In this document: positions 57,701-64,000 of the stretch, in pieces
Layout of the letters: every line of letters begins with the position of its first letter
How positions within the stretch are numbered: the first letter of the stretch is position 1
Assembly: GCF_035989305.1 (NCBI RefSeq)
Contig: NZ_CP108514.1
Location: forward strand, 9,466,501-9,530,500
DNA length: 64,000 nt
Direction: 5' to 3'
Source of the DNA: Streptomyces sp. NBC_01233
Lineage (GTDB): Bacteria; Actinomycetota; Actinomycetes; Streptomycetales; Streptomycetaceae
Made by a program: the position numbers and the translations under genes
Notes under the pieces: generated by a model
Databases searched by the model: none
What the model was told of the DNA's origin: nothing
The model's input: the letters and a program-made list of their open reading frames with translations, nothing else

Positions 57701-60700
57701 CGGGTCTCGTACTTCTTCGACTTCCACGGGCCGAGCCTGGCCGTCGACACCATGTGCTCCTCCTCCCTCACCGCCATTCACCTCGCCTGCGAGGCCCTGG
57801 CGACCGGTCAGGCGGACTACGCGCTCGCCGGCGGCGTCAACCTCGCCCCGCACCCGCGCAAGTACCGCCAGCTGGCGGCCGGCGGGTTCACCGGCGAGAG
57901 CGGGCGGTGCCGCAGCTTCGCGGCGGACGGCGACGGCATGGTGCCCGGTGAGGGCGTAGGCGCCGTCCTGCTCAAGCCGCTGGCGGCGGCCGAGCGCGAC
58001 GGGGACCGCATCCTCGGCGTGATCCTCGGCAGCTCCGTCAACCACGGCGGGAAGACGGGCGGATTCGCCGTGCCCAGCCCCGGCGCCCAGGGCGAGGTCA
58101 TCGCCCAGGCCCTGCGCACGGCCGGAGTGCCGGCCGACGGCATCTCGTACGTCGAGGCGCACGGCACCGGGACCGCGCTGGGAGATCCGGCCGAAGTCGC
58201 CGGACTCGTACGGGCCTTCGGCGACATGCCGGCCGGCTCGGTCGCGCTCGGCTCCGTCAAGTCCTCCGTCGGCCACCTGGAGTCGGCCGCGGGCATCGCG
58301 GCCCTCACGAAGGTCCTGCTCCAGATGAAGGCCCGCGAACTGGCGCCCTCCCTGCACGCGGAGGCCCTCAACCCGGCCGTCGACTGGAACACCGTGCCCT
58401 TCCGGGTGCAGCGCGAACTCGCCCCCTGGACGGCCTCCGGACCCCTGCGCGCGGGCGTCAGCGCCTTCGGCGCGGGCGGCTCCAACGCCCACCTCGTGGT
58501 CGAGGAGCACCGGACACCGGACCCGCGGCCCGAGGGCGCGGCGGGACCGGACGTCTTCCCCTTCTCCGCGCGGGACGCGGAGGGGCTGCGCCGCGTCGTC
58601 GCGGGCATGCGGACCTGGCTGGGTTCGACCGGTACCGGCGCCGATCCCCGGGACATCGCGGCCGCGGCCGGCGTTCCCGTCACGGCGGTGGACGAACCCC
58701 TCGACGAGCTGGGCCTGGACCCGGCCACGATGGTGCGGCTGATCGGCCTCGGCGACTCGGTCGGGGCGGGTGCCGTGCACGGCGGCACGACCCTGCGCGA
58801 ACTCGCGGGCCGCGCCGGGGGCGGCGCCGGCGTCGACCTCGTCAGGCTCGCCCGCACCCTCCAGACCGGCCGCGAGGCCATGGCCCACCGGTTCGCCGTC
58901 GTCGCAGGGTCGGCGGGGGAACTCACCGAGGCGCTCGACGCGTTCCTCGGCGGGCGTCCCGGCGGCCACACCGGCGTCGTGACGGCCGAGCCGGGGGCCG
59001 CTGCCCTGCCCTCCGCGGCGGATCCGCACGACACGGCCCGCCGCTGGGCCGGGGGAGAGGTCTTCGACTGGGAGGCCGGCCGGCCCGGTCCGCTACCGGC
59101 CCTGTCCCTGCCCGGATACCCCTTCGCGCGGACCCGCTGCTGGATCGACGCCGTCACCCCGGCCGTCCCCGCCGCCCCGGTGGCCTCCGCGGCCCCGACG
59201 GCATCCGGGTCCGCGGCCGTCCCCGCCCGGGGCATCCGGCTCCGGGACGCCGTACTCGACCTGCTGGGCACGGTCAGCGGATTCGCCCCCGCCGACCTCG
59301 ACCCGGCGGGCTCCTTTTACGAGCACGGCCTGGACTCCCTCGGCCTGATCCGGCTCGCCGACGAGGTCTCCAACGCCTTCGGCGTGCCCGTCGGCCCCGA
59401 CCAGCTGCTCGCCACCCCCACCCCCTCCGCGCTCGCCGAGTGGCTGGAGAACGAGCACCCGAACGCCGCCCCGCCCCTGCCGGCCGACCCGGCGCGGGAC
59501 CAGCCGGCCGAGGACGACCCCGTCGTGATCGTCGGCATGGCGGGCACCCTGCCCGGCGCACGCAACCTCGACGAGTTCTGGGCGGCCCTCCAGAAGGGCG
59601 GCGACCTCTTCTCCGAAGTGCCCGCCGACCGCTGGGACAGCCGCGCCCACTACGGGGACCCGGCCCTGCACCCCGACCGGACGCGGATCACCCGGGGCGG
59701 CTTCATGCCGGACATCGACCGCTTCGACCCGCTGTTCTTCGGCATCTCGCCCCGCGAGGCCCGCTGGATGGACCCCCGCCAGCGGCTGCTCCTGCGTACG
59801 GTGTGGTCCGCGCTGGAGGACGCGGGCATCGACCCGACCCGCCTCGCCGGCACCGACACCGGCCTGTTCGTCGGCGTGGGCTCGTCCGAGTACGCCGAGC
59901 TCGTGCAACGCTCGGACACGGCCACCGACGCCTACTCCTCGACCGGCCTGACCCCCTCCATGCTGGCCAACCGCATCTCGTACCACCTCGACCTGCGCGG
60001 CCCCAGCGAACCCGTGGACACCGCCTGCTCCAGCTCGCTCGTGGCCCTGCACCGCGCGGCGGAGGCCCTGCGGCTCGGACACTGCGACACGGTCATCGCG
60101 GGCGGCGTCAGCCTCATGCTGTCCCCGGTCACCTTCGCCTCCCTCGAACGGGCCGGCATGCTCAGCCCCGACGGCGTGGGCCGGGCCTTCGACAAGGACG
60201 CCGCGGGGTACGTGCGCGGCGAGGGCGTCGGAGCCGTCGTGCTCAAGCGGCTCAGCCGCGCCCGCGCCGACGGCAACCCGGTGCTCGCCGTCCTGCGCGG
60301 CACCGCCGTCAACCACGGCGGCCGCTCCAACTCGCTGACCGCGCCCAACCCGCGCGGCCAGGCCGAGGTGATCGTGAAGGCCCACCGCGAGGCGGGCGTG
60401 GACCCGGCGACCATCGGGTACGTCGAGACCCACGGCACCGGCACGGTCATCGGCGACCCCGCCGAGACCAACGGCCTCCGTCAGGCCTTCGCCGAGCTCT
60501 ACCGCGACTGGGGCCACCCCGCTCCGGCCGCCCCGCACTGCGCTCTGGGGGCCCTGAAGAACACCATCGGCCACCTGGAGCCGGCGGCCGGCATCGCCGC
60601 CGTGCTGCGCGTCCTGCTGTCGATGCGCCACGGACGGATCACCGGCGACCCGCACGGCCCGGAGCTCAATCCCCACCTGGCGCTGGAGGGCACGGCCTGC

Positions 60701-63700
60701 GAGATCGCGGTGGAGGCACGTGACTGGACGCCCGTGGCGCCCGGTGTCCCGCGCCGCGCCGGGGTCAGCTCCTTCGGCTACGGCGGGGTCAACGCCCATG
60801 TCGTGCTGGAGGAGTACCCGGCCGACGAACCGGCGCCGTCCGGCCGTCCGGCCGTGTTCGTCCTCTCCGCCCGCGACCCGGAGCGGCTGCGGGCCACCGC
60901 CCGCTCCCTCGTCGAAACCAGGGCCGGCTGGGAGCACGACCTCGCCGGAACCGCCCGTACCCTCCAGTCCGGCCGCACCGAACACGCCGAACGTCTGGCG
61001 TTCGTCGCGGAGTCGGGCGAGCACGTGGTGGACACCCTGCGCCGCTACCTCGCCGGGGACTCCGCCGGCATCCACCAGGGGCGCGTGGAACGGCGCGCCG
61101 ACCGCACGCCGTTCGACGGGCGGGGCGACGAGGAGACCGCCGCCGCGTGGGTGCGCGGCGCGACGGTCGACTGGTCCGCCCGGTGGGAGGGGACGCCGCA
61201 GCTGCGTTCGCTGCCGCCGTACCCCTTCGCCGCCGACCGGTACTGGTTCACCGACGGAGCCCCCGCGGCGGCTGCCGCGCCGGTGACCGTCCCGGCGACG
61301 GCGACGGCGACGGCCACCGCGACCGTCCCGGCGACGGCGAACCGGTCCCTCCCGGCGACGGCCACCGCGACCGTCCCGGCGACCGATCCGAAGACCGCCA
61401 ACGGGTCCGTCGCACGGCCCGATGCCGGGTCCGCTTCCGGGTCCGGCTCCGGGTCCGGCTCCGGGGTGGCCGACGCCCCGGCCGGCCGGGCACCCGTCAG
61501 CCTCTTCACGGCCGAATGGGTGGCCGAGCCCGTGCCGCCCGCCGCCCCGAACCCGGGCCGGGTGCTGGTGTTCGGAGACCTGCCGGTCCCCGGTGCCGTC
61601 ACCGTACGGGCCGGATCCGCGTACGCCGACGAGGGCTCCACCGTCACGATCCGCCCCGGCGAGGCCGAGGACTACGCCCGGCTGCTCACCGCCGGCGCGG
61701 ACCGGATCGTGCACCAGTGGCCGCTGCTCCACCCCGAGCGCCCGGACCTGGGCATCGAGTCGGCCTTCCTGCTCGTACGCGCCATGACGGCCTCCCGGGC
61801 CGCCGCGCGGATCCAGGTCCTGGTGCCGGAGGGCGCCATGGCGGAGGCCTGGGGAGGGTTCGACACCTCGCTGCGCGCCGCCTTGCCCGGCACCGCCTTC
61901 GGCGTCGTACGCATCGCCGGCCGGGTCGAACCGGCCGCCCTGCTGGCCGAGGTGGCCGCCGAGCGGCTCTCCTCGGCAGCCGTCCGCCTCTCCGCGACCG
62001 GCCGCACCGTGCGCGTGCTCACCGAGACCGATCCGAGCCCCGTCACGGAGTCCCCGCTGCGCCAGGGGGCCGTCCACCTGGTGACCGGCGGCGCCGGCGG
62101 CCTCGGGCTGCTGCTCGCCCGTACCCTGCTGTCGCGCGGCGCCCGGGTGGCCCTCACCGGCCGGTCCTCCGCCGCCGACCGGGCCCGGGAACTCGCCGGC
62201 CTGCGCGCCCTCGGCGACGTCGCCTACTTCCAGGCGTCCGTGGAGGACCAGGCCGCCATGGCCCGCGTCGTGGCGGACGTCAAGCAGAAGTGGGGTGCGC
62301 TGCACGGGGTCTTCCACCTGGCAGCGACCGCCTCGCGCACACCGCTGCCCGGCAAGGACCTCGCGGAGTTCCGCTCCCACCTGCGGGCCCGCTTCGAGGG
62401 CACCCGTGTCCTCGACGAGGTGACCCGTGACGAACCGCTGGACCTGTTCGTCCTGTACTCCTCGCTGGCCGGGCAGCTCGGCGACTACGGCCTGGTCGAC
62501 TACGCCGTCGGCGCCCGCTACCTCGACGGTTTCGCCGAGGAGCGCACGGCACTGCGCACGGCCGGCCGCCGCAGCGGGCACACGGTCTCGGTCGACTGGC
62601 CCATGTGGCGTGCCGGAGGCATGCACGTGGAGGCCGAGGACGAGCGCCGTTACCTCGCCGACACGGGCTTCCGCTACCTGGAGGCCGAGGAGGGCGAACG
62701 GCTGCTCGACCTCGTCCTGCGGCTGGGCCGCCCCCAGGTCGCCGTACTGCCCGGAGCGCCCGAGCGGATGCGCGAGCGGGTCGGGGCGATGCGGATCCGG
62801 GAGCACGGGCACCGCGCCCGCCCGGCCGCCCCGGCGCCTGCCGCCGCCCCCGCCGCTCCCGTGCACGCCGGCGATCTGACCGAGCGGCTGCGGGAGCTCG
62901 TCGCCGAACTGCTGGGCCTGGCGCCGAAGGCGCTCGACCCGGAGGCCGGCTTCGGGGAGTACGGACTGGACTCCTTCGGGCTCCAGTCCCTCTCCGCGGC
63001 ACTGGAGGAGCGCTACGGCGTCTCGGTGCCGACGACGACCCTGTTCGGTGAGAACACGGTCGAGAGGCTCGCCCGGCACCTGCTCGCGGAACACCCCTCC
63101 CTGGCGGAACGGAACCGGACGCCCGCCACCGCGAGCGCGGAACCGGCCGCAGCGCCCGCCACCGCCGCCACCGCGCCCTCCGTCTCCACCGTTCCCACCA
63201 CTCCTTCCGCCGTTGCGTCCACCGCGCCCACCCGGGAGGACGCCGTCGCCATCGTCGGCATGTCCGGACGTTTCCCCGGCTCGGCGGACCTGGCGGAGTT
63301 CTGGCAGCACCTCAGGGACGGTGAGGACCTGATCACCGAGACCCCCGCCGACCGCTGGAACTGGCAGGAGGTGTCCCGGCGCTTCGGCGGCACCGCCCGC
63401 TGGGGCGGTTTCCTGAGCGACGTCGACCGGTTCGACGCACGGTTCTTCAAGATCTCGCCCGCCGAGGCGGAGGTCATGGACCCGCAGCACCGGCTGTTCC
63501 TCGAACACACCTGGGCCGCCCTGGAGGACGCGGGCTGCCGGGCCGACCGGCTCGCCGGCCGCCGCGTCTCCGTCTTCGCCGGCGTCCAGTTCAACGACTA
63601 CGAGTCGATGGTCCTGCGCGGCGAGCAGGTCAACCCCCACGCGGGCACCGGGCTCGCGCGGACCATCCTGGCCAACCGCATCTCGTACCTCCTGGACCTC

Positions 63701-64000
63701 AAGGGCCAGAGCGAGAGCATCGACACCGCCTGCTCCAGCTCCCTCGTGGCGCTGCACCGCGCCGTCCGCGCCCTGCGCGCCGGGGAGAGCGAGCTCGCCG
63801 TCGCCGGCGGCGTGAGCCTGGTGCTCTCGCCGCAGACCGTGGTGGCCGGGAACCAGCTCGGGGTGCTCTCCCCGGACGGCCGCTGCAAGGCCCTGGACGC
63901 GACGGCCGACGGGTACGTCAAGGGGGAGGGCGTGGGCGTACTCGTCCTCAAGCCGCTCTCCCGCGCCCTCGCCGACGGCGACCGCGTGCACGCGGTGATC
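48716..64000 (+). CDS. kirAIV: trans-AT PKS DH-KR-ACP / KS-DH-KR-cMT-ACP / KS-ACP / KS-KR-ACP / KS... (KirAIV-type, 3' truncated)
   Basis: Open from ATG 48716 to the window end (over 5090 residues); the frame stays constant at the KS landmarks checked across the gene. Domains: post-KS linker, DH (49185-49940), KR (50460-51170, GGAGALG), ACP (51290-51520, FGIDSLL); KS (51685-52965), DH (53455-54245), KR (54900-55620), cMT (55730-56800, EIGAGTGGTT), ACP (56890-57130, FGVDSLT); KS (57278-58515), ACP (59235-59470, HGLDSLG); KS (59515-60815), KR (62060-62790, GGAGGLG), ACP (62875-63105, YGLDSFG); KS (63237 onward, cut by the window end after its Cys motif). No AT domains. The first two modules fit the methyl-branched diene after glycine. 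The third has neither KR nor cMT, which does not match a simple kirromycin readout. Both DHs carry altered HxxxGxxxxP motifs. Confidence 0.9.
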   Translation, partial: MSGTTEDRTARLVLLSADGPEQLDRYRAELFTWLDEHPSASLDAIAHTLRVGREPLRERIALVVGSVAELAARLRDGEGLVTGTAPAESTAASGGGAGPVATDDPAEAARLWVSGRDVVLPEPSGDRPARLSLPLPPRPTRRYWIKPPAGLADGPGERLLTGEEFYLRDHALGRIRILPAVAALEFAVTAAEQQGHGRATGIVNVLWARPVLVEDEPARVRLHLAPTADGVSYEVRLTDGSDEGALCSAGTLRFGARPEAPRLDLDAIRARLPRTATAEECYEVFSALGGGYGPSLQGLRSVLSAPGEVLAHVAVPSAADLPFSDFALHPSLLDAMLQACLWTDEAPSAPRARELPFSLDAVEIFGPLPEQGHVHAVRTPAGHDIALADDQGRVRVRLRAVVTRPVDGAARLDGTIGAHLLAQRWQDAPAPAAGRTVQTLLLGEETFTGAERTTEDSVFPRDGELLLVHTSDGDPLPSLTGLYRSWAAQPTRHPVRVLHVFRTSGGVEDARAEALDGFARALANEDPQFLVSAVDAGTAGLAATVESEARAAHEFRVRYTAAGRQVPRWEPVAPDPAPLAPRGTVLVTGGAGALGRRLVAHLGGDARYVLTGRSAQADLTDLRSAGLDVHYLPADLGAPGAAGDLVERIHGSFGPLHGVLHLAGTTRDALLIGKTDEQSAAVLGPKVRGTVELDRATAGDPLDFFIAFSSMSGAAGSPGQTDYAYANRFLDAFTAWRRGSGRPGRSLSVLWSLWADGGIRVDADEATAARMARQVGLVAMPTDAGLEAFDRALGHDGDHVLVAHGNLARLREVVNAPAPSAPSAPAVPVPRALPSDPSVPSVPSAPALPSGEPAAPSADAAEEFLRGVLAEVFEFPAEEMEADAPFERFGIDSLLIMDLTRRLEDHFGSLPKTLFFEYQDLRSLAGWFTEHHGSRLAELAPAPELAPAPELAPAPEPVAAQAPRADGAPQPAATAPAAIPGSAAAPAPSGPMPIAIVGVAARFAESDTLDQFWDHLQAGRDLITEIPADRWDWRDYDQATPADRAARYSRWGSFLRGIDMFDPLFFGVSPREAEIVDPQERLFLQTAWHAMENAGRTRADLRSHRVGVYVGAMYGLYQLHEAEDGRIGASSHASIANRVSYTLGLTGPSLGVDTMCSSSLTAIHLAVRDLRAGDTDMAVAGGVNLHVHPYKYRFLGQGSFTSSDGRCRSFGADGDGYVPGEGVGAVLLRPLADAVRDGDHIHGVILGTSVNHGGRTNGFTVPNPVAQGDLVAQALGEAGVDPATLGYLEAHGTGTALGDPVEIRGLARALAEAGLPPGSLPIGSVKSNVGHLESASGMAGLCKVLLQMRHGRLVPSLHADPLNPNIDFDSTPLHVQRDLAPWPRPAGAPRRAGLSSFGAGGANAHLVVEEYVAPPAAGQEPGPYVFPLSTRVPERLPVLAAELADALERGLADGSSPRLADVAFTLQQGREEWADRMVVLASTVTELVARLRGDDPTGVWTGSARGRAASRAAAPTSSDPASIGAAWAAGAPVTWPAGNGSRVPLPGYPFEELRCWLTDTIWSPPLPAAPAAERTAAGPVHPLLDAIDPAQSLDGLTYRTAFDPEHPYIGGHRLGETRLLPAAAVLEMARAAAEAAGAGERLRLSNVRWLRPFVVAGAERTARTRLRRGETGTRFDLRDDTGELLAEGRVEPLSAPAGETLDVDAVRARLGSRHEGAALYADLTAAGLFYGPALRAVEWIAAGDGEALVRLRIPAEAARFAGSALHPSVVDGALHAFAVLRDRDNGPAMVPYALTAAEVHAPVTDLGYAHVRTVGTDRYDLTLTDSEGNVRVRLRDLSLRPAPGVAQSRPAGSPAAAAVSAAAAAAADDLMFVPRWTELSGRSPQPLPDGATTWLVRGPDSAPLAAALRARLGGAVVELDHDRVATATGKPDQVILLAPRAGAGTDDTAALEAAQERGVLALFRLAKVLQRTRSAVRLTVVTEDALTTAGEPVANPYAAGLHGLALSLAQEHPRWQVAVVDRSSADAPSADVLDAPAGGPYALRRGVLHHRRLAPVAVTPPQERIRRDGTYLILGGAGGIGLELTEWLVRGYRAKVVLLGRSELDADRRARLRAIDPDGTLVSYRRADATDPAALREAVEWTRSAHGALHGVFHATIVLRDQTVATMTEETFRSVLDAKAHTSVALHAALRGVGGLDFVLFFSSAVALSGSAGQGNYAAGSTFEDSFAHHLDWMLEARVAVINWGYWGTVGIVADERYRERLAATGIHSITPEEGMAAVHAVLGREDRQVVVVKADAAALAAGGAQPRRAAGQPAGPGTTPSDPGTPSDDVTLVPSLAQLPPVARLLTEADDARLTEVMCDWLWTLFRREGVYLGDAESWQPAALAERLGVVPAQRRLFTELLRQLTEGGFLDDRGGALVPAGRRAAEDPEADLVELCERKPALNRFDRLLRPCMQNLFGVLRGSVRATDVMFPGGSSALVEGAYRGSPVVDRANELVVGAVQDLLSRHEGPLTVIEIGAGTGGTTASVLPALAASGTEVTYVYTDVSRAFLRHGEQRFAEAHPYVRFQRLDISADPETQGFTPGSADLVVAANVLHATADLLATLRAVTRLLKPGGRLVLNEASSNVLTATLTFGLLDGWWLHEDAELRLPGSPLLSAPGWRKALDLAGFTRSRAVPADEGLSQHVVVAETAPGGTPAAAAAPAAPPRTAEPALPSSGPSGTEGDALPEAAREYVKDAFAQILQVPRERLWLDETYENFGVDSLTVPLIVDVLAEGMGELPVSLLFEYPTVREVADYLVERHPERVRALLPEPAAVPAPAPSPAPVAVPAVHAPGADVRPAARPAPSVPAADHRVAIVGVAGRYPQAEDLDAFWENLRSGRDCVGQVPADRWDHRTPAGSDGQPVSRWGGFLDGIDEFDPRFFQMSLREAELTDPQERLFLQTSWHALEDAGYTRARLRGSRVGVYVGVMYGHYQLFEDERGLAGGMGYASIANRVSYFFDFHGPSLAVDTMCSSSLTAIHLACEALATGQADYALAGGVNLAPHPRKYRQLAAGGFTGESGRCRSFAADGDGMVPGEGVGAVLLKPLAAAERDGDRILGVILGSSVNHGGKTGGFAVPSPGAQGEVIAQALRTAGVPADGISYVEAHGTGTALGDPAEVAGLVRAFGDMPAGSVALGSVKSSVGHLESAAGIAALTKVLLQMKARELAPSLHAEALNPAVDWNTVPFRVQRELAPWTASGPLRAGVSAFGAGGSNAHLVVEEHRTPDPRPEGAAGPDVFPFSARDAEGLRRVVAGMRTWLGSTGTGADPRDIAAAAGVPVTAVDEPLDELGLDPATMVRLIGLGDSVGAGAVHGGTTLRELAGRAGGGAGVDLVRLARTLQTGREAMAHRFAVVAGSAGELTEALDAFLGGRPGGHTGVVTAEPGAAALPSAADPHDTARRWAGGEVFDWEAGRPGPLPALSLPGYPFARTRCWIDAVTPAVPAAPVASAAPTASGSAAVPARGIRLRDAVLDLLGTVSGFAPADLDPAGSFYEHGLDSLGLIRLADEVSNAFGVPVGPDQLLATPTPSALAEWLENEHPNAAPPLPADPARDQPAEDDPVVIVGMAGTLPGARNLDEFWAALQKGGDLFSEVPADRWDSRAHYGDPALHPDRTRITRGGFMPDIDRFDPLFFGISPREARWMDPRQRLLLRTVWSALEDAGIDPTRLAGTDTGLFVGVGSSEYAELVQRSDTATDAYSSTGLTPSMLANRISYHLDLRGPSEPVDTACSSSLVALHRAAEALRLGHCDTVIAGGVSLMLSPVTFASLERAGMLSPDGVGRAFDKDAAGYVRGEGVGAVVLKRLSRARADGNPVLAVLRGTAVNHGGRSNSLTAPNPRGQAEVIVKAHREAGVDPATIGYVETHGTGTVIGDPAETNGLRQAFAELYRDWGHPAPAAPHCALGALKNTIGHLEPAAGIAAVLRVLLSMRHGRITGDPHGPELNPHLALEGTACEIAVEARDWTPVAPGVPRRAGVSSFGYGGVNAHVVLEEYPADEPAPSGRPAVFVLSARDPERLRATARSLVETRAGWEHDLAGTARTLQSGRTEHAERLAFVAESGEHVVDTLRRYLAGDSAGIHQGRVERRADRTPFDGRGDEETAAAWVRGATVDWSARWEGTPQLRSLPPYPFAADRYWFTDGAPAAAAAPVTVPATATATATATVPATANRSLPATATATVPATDPKTANGSVARPDAGSASGSGSGSGSGVADAPAGRAPVSLFTAEWVAEPVPPAAPNPGRVLVFGDLPVPGAVTVRAGSAYADEGSTVTIRPGEAEDYARLLTAGADRIVHQWPLLHPERPDLGIESAFLLVRAMTASRAAARIQVLVPEGAMAEAWGGFDTSLRAALPGTAFGVVRIAGRVEPAALLAEVAAERLSSAAVRLSATGRTVRVLTETDPSPVTESPLRQGAVHLVTGGAGGLGLLLARTLLSRGARVALTGRSSAADRARELAGLRALGDVAYFQASVEDQAAMARVVADVKQKWGALHGVFHLAATASRTPLPGKDLAEFRSHLRARFEGTRVLDEVTRDEPLDLFVLYSSLAGQLGDYGLVDYAVGARYLDGFAEERTALRTAGRRSGHTVSVDWPMWRAGGMHVEAEDERRYLADTGFRYLEAEEGERLLDLVLRLGRPQVAVLPGAPERMRERVGAMRIREHGHRARPAAPAPAAAPAAPVHAGDLTERLRELVAELLGLAPKALDPEAGFGEYGLDSFGLQSLSAALEERYGVSVPTTTLFGENTVERLARHLLAEHPSLAERNRTPATASAEPAAAPATAATAPSVSTVPTTPSAVASTAPTREDAVAIVGMSGRFPGSADLAEFWQHLRDGEDLITETPADRWNWQEVSRRFGGTARWGGFLSDVDRFDARFFKISPAEAEVMDPQHRLFLEHTWAALEDAGCRADRLAGRRVSVFAGVQFNDYESMVLRGEQVNPHAGTGLARTILANRISYLLDLKGQSESIDTACSSSLVALHRAVRALRAGESELAVAGGVSLVLSPQTVVAGNQLGVLSPDGRCKALDATADGYVKGEGVGVLVLKPLSRALADGDRVHAVI
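51527..51583 (+). repeat. 18-bp in-frame tandem repeat (about 3 copies)
   Basis: GAACTGGCGCCCGCGCCC is repeated three times, encoding ELAPAP units. It lies in the linker between the first ACP and the following KS of the fourth PKS protein. It is a flexible Pro/Ala spacer with no other evident role. Confidence 0.75.

Overview
This 64-kb window is GC-rich actinomycete DNA, almost certainly a Streptomyces chromosome. The evidence is strong third-position GC bias, ATGA/GTGA start-stop overlaps, and a left edge carrying a conserved Streptomyces set (YihY/BrkB membrane protein, DUF1469 holin-like, DUF3618 and DUF4235 proteins). From about 3.3 kb to the right edge it is the left and central part of one large trans-AT polyketide/NRPS cluster, which runs off the right end.

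Layout. 1-2.1 kb: housekeeping membrane-protein genes. 2.1-3.3 kb: gene-poor boundary holding a decayed small membrane-protein gene. 3.3-16.95 kb (+): one tightly packed operon with a Cys-nucleophile Dieckmann-cyclase-like hydrolase, a C-A-T NRPS, an O-methyltransferase-family enzyme, an AT-AT-ER protein, two P450s, a PanD-type aspartate decarboxylase, a second methyltransferase and a discrete acyltransferase. It ends at a perfect 36-bp palindrome. 17.0-24.2 kb (-): DUF2087 and DUF6204 proteins, an MFS exporter with its TetR regulator, crotonyl-CoA carboxylase/reductase (CCR), DUF3037, a HipA-like kinase and an Sfp/EntD-type phosphopantetheinyl transferase. 24.3-64 kb (+): four consecutive megasynthase genes preceded by a tandemly duplicated 57-bp promoter unit.

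The gene set (PanD for beta-alanine, CCR plus a VASH-type discrete AT for ethylmalonyl units, tandem AT, two P450s, Dieckmann cyclase, glycine NRPS module inside the PKS) and the module order match what I remember of the kirromycin family of elfamycins (kirromycin, aurodox, factumycin, heneicomycin). The first two PKS proteins read as loading, KR, split DH-ACP-KR, KR plus C-methyl, KR, and no reduction. That is the order needed for goldinonic acid (pentadienyl, gem-dimethyl, diol, hemiketal, 2-ethyl amide). A module with a glycine-type A domain follows, then DH-KR and DH-KR-cMT modules for the diene. Genes for the tetrahydrofuran and pyridone end are expected to the right of the window. Assignment to a named compound is by architecture only.

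Points of most interest: a 5-bp tandem duplication that breaks the KirAII-like gene; TTA (bldA) codons at codon 24 of the first PKS gene and codon 120 of the exporter; a duplicated promoter unit ahead of the PKS genes; a LnmK-like decarboxylating acyltransferase fused as loading domain; two ACP-like inserts without the phosphopantetheine serine in post-KS linkers; and a KirB-like A-domain code unlike known beta-alanine codes. Two further 1-bp lesions (a small membrane gene and the HipA-like gene) mean assembly quality should be checked before biological decay is inferred.
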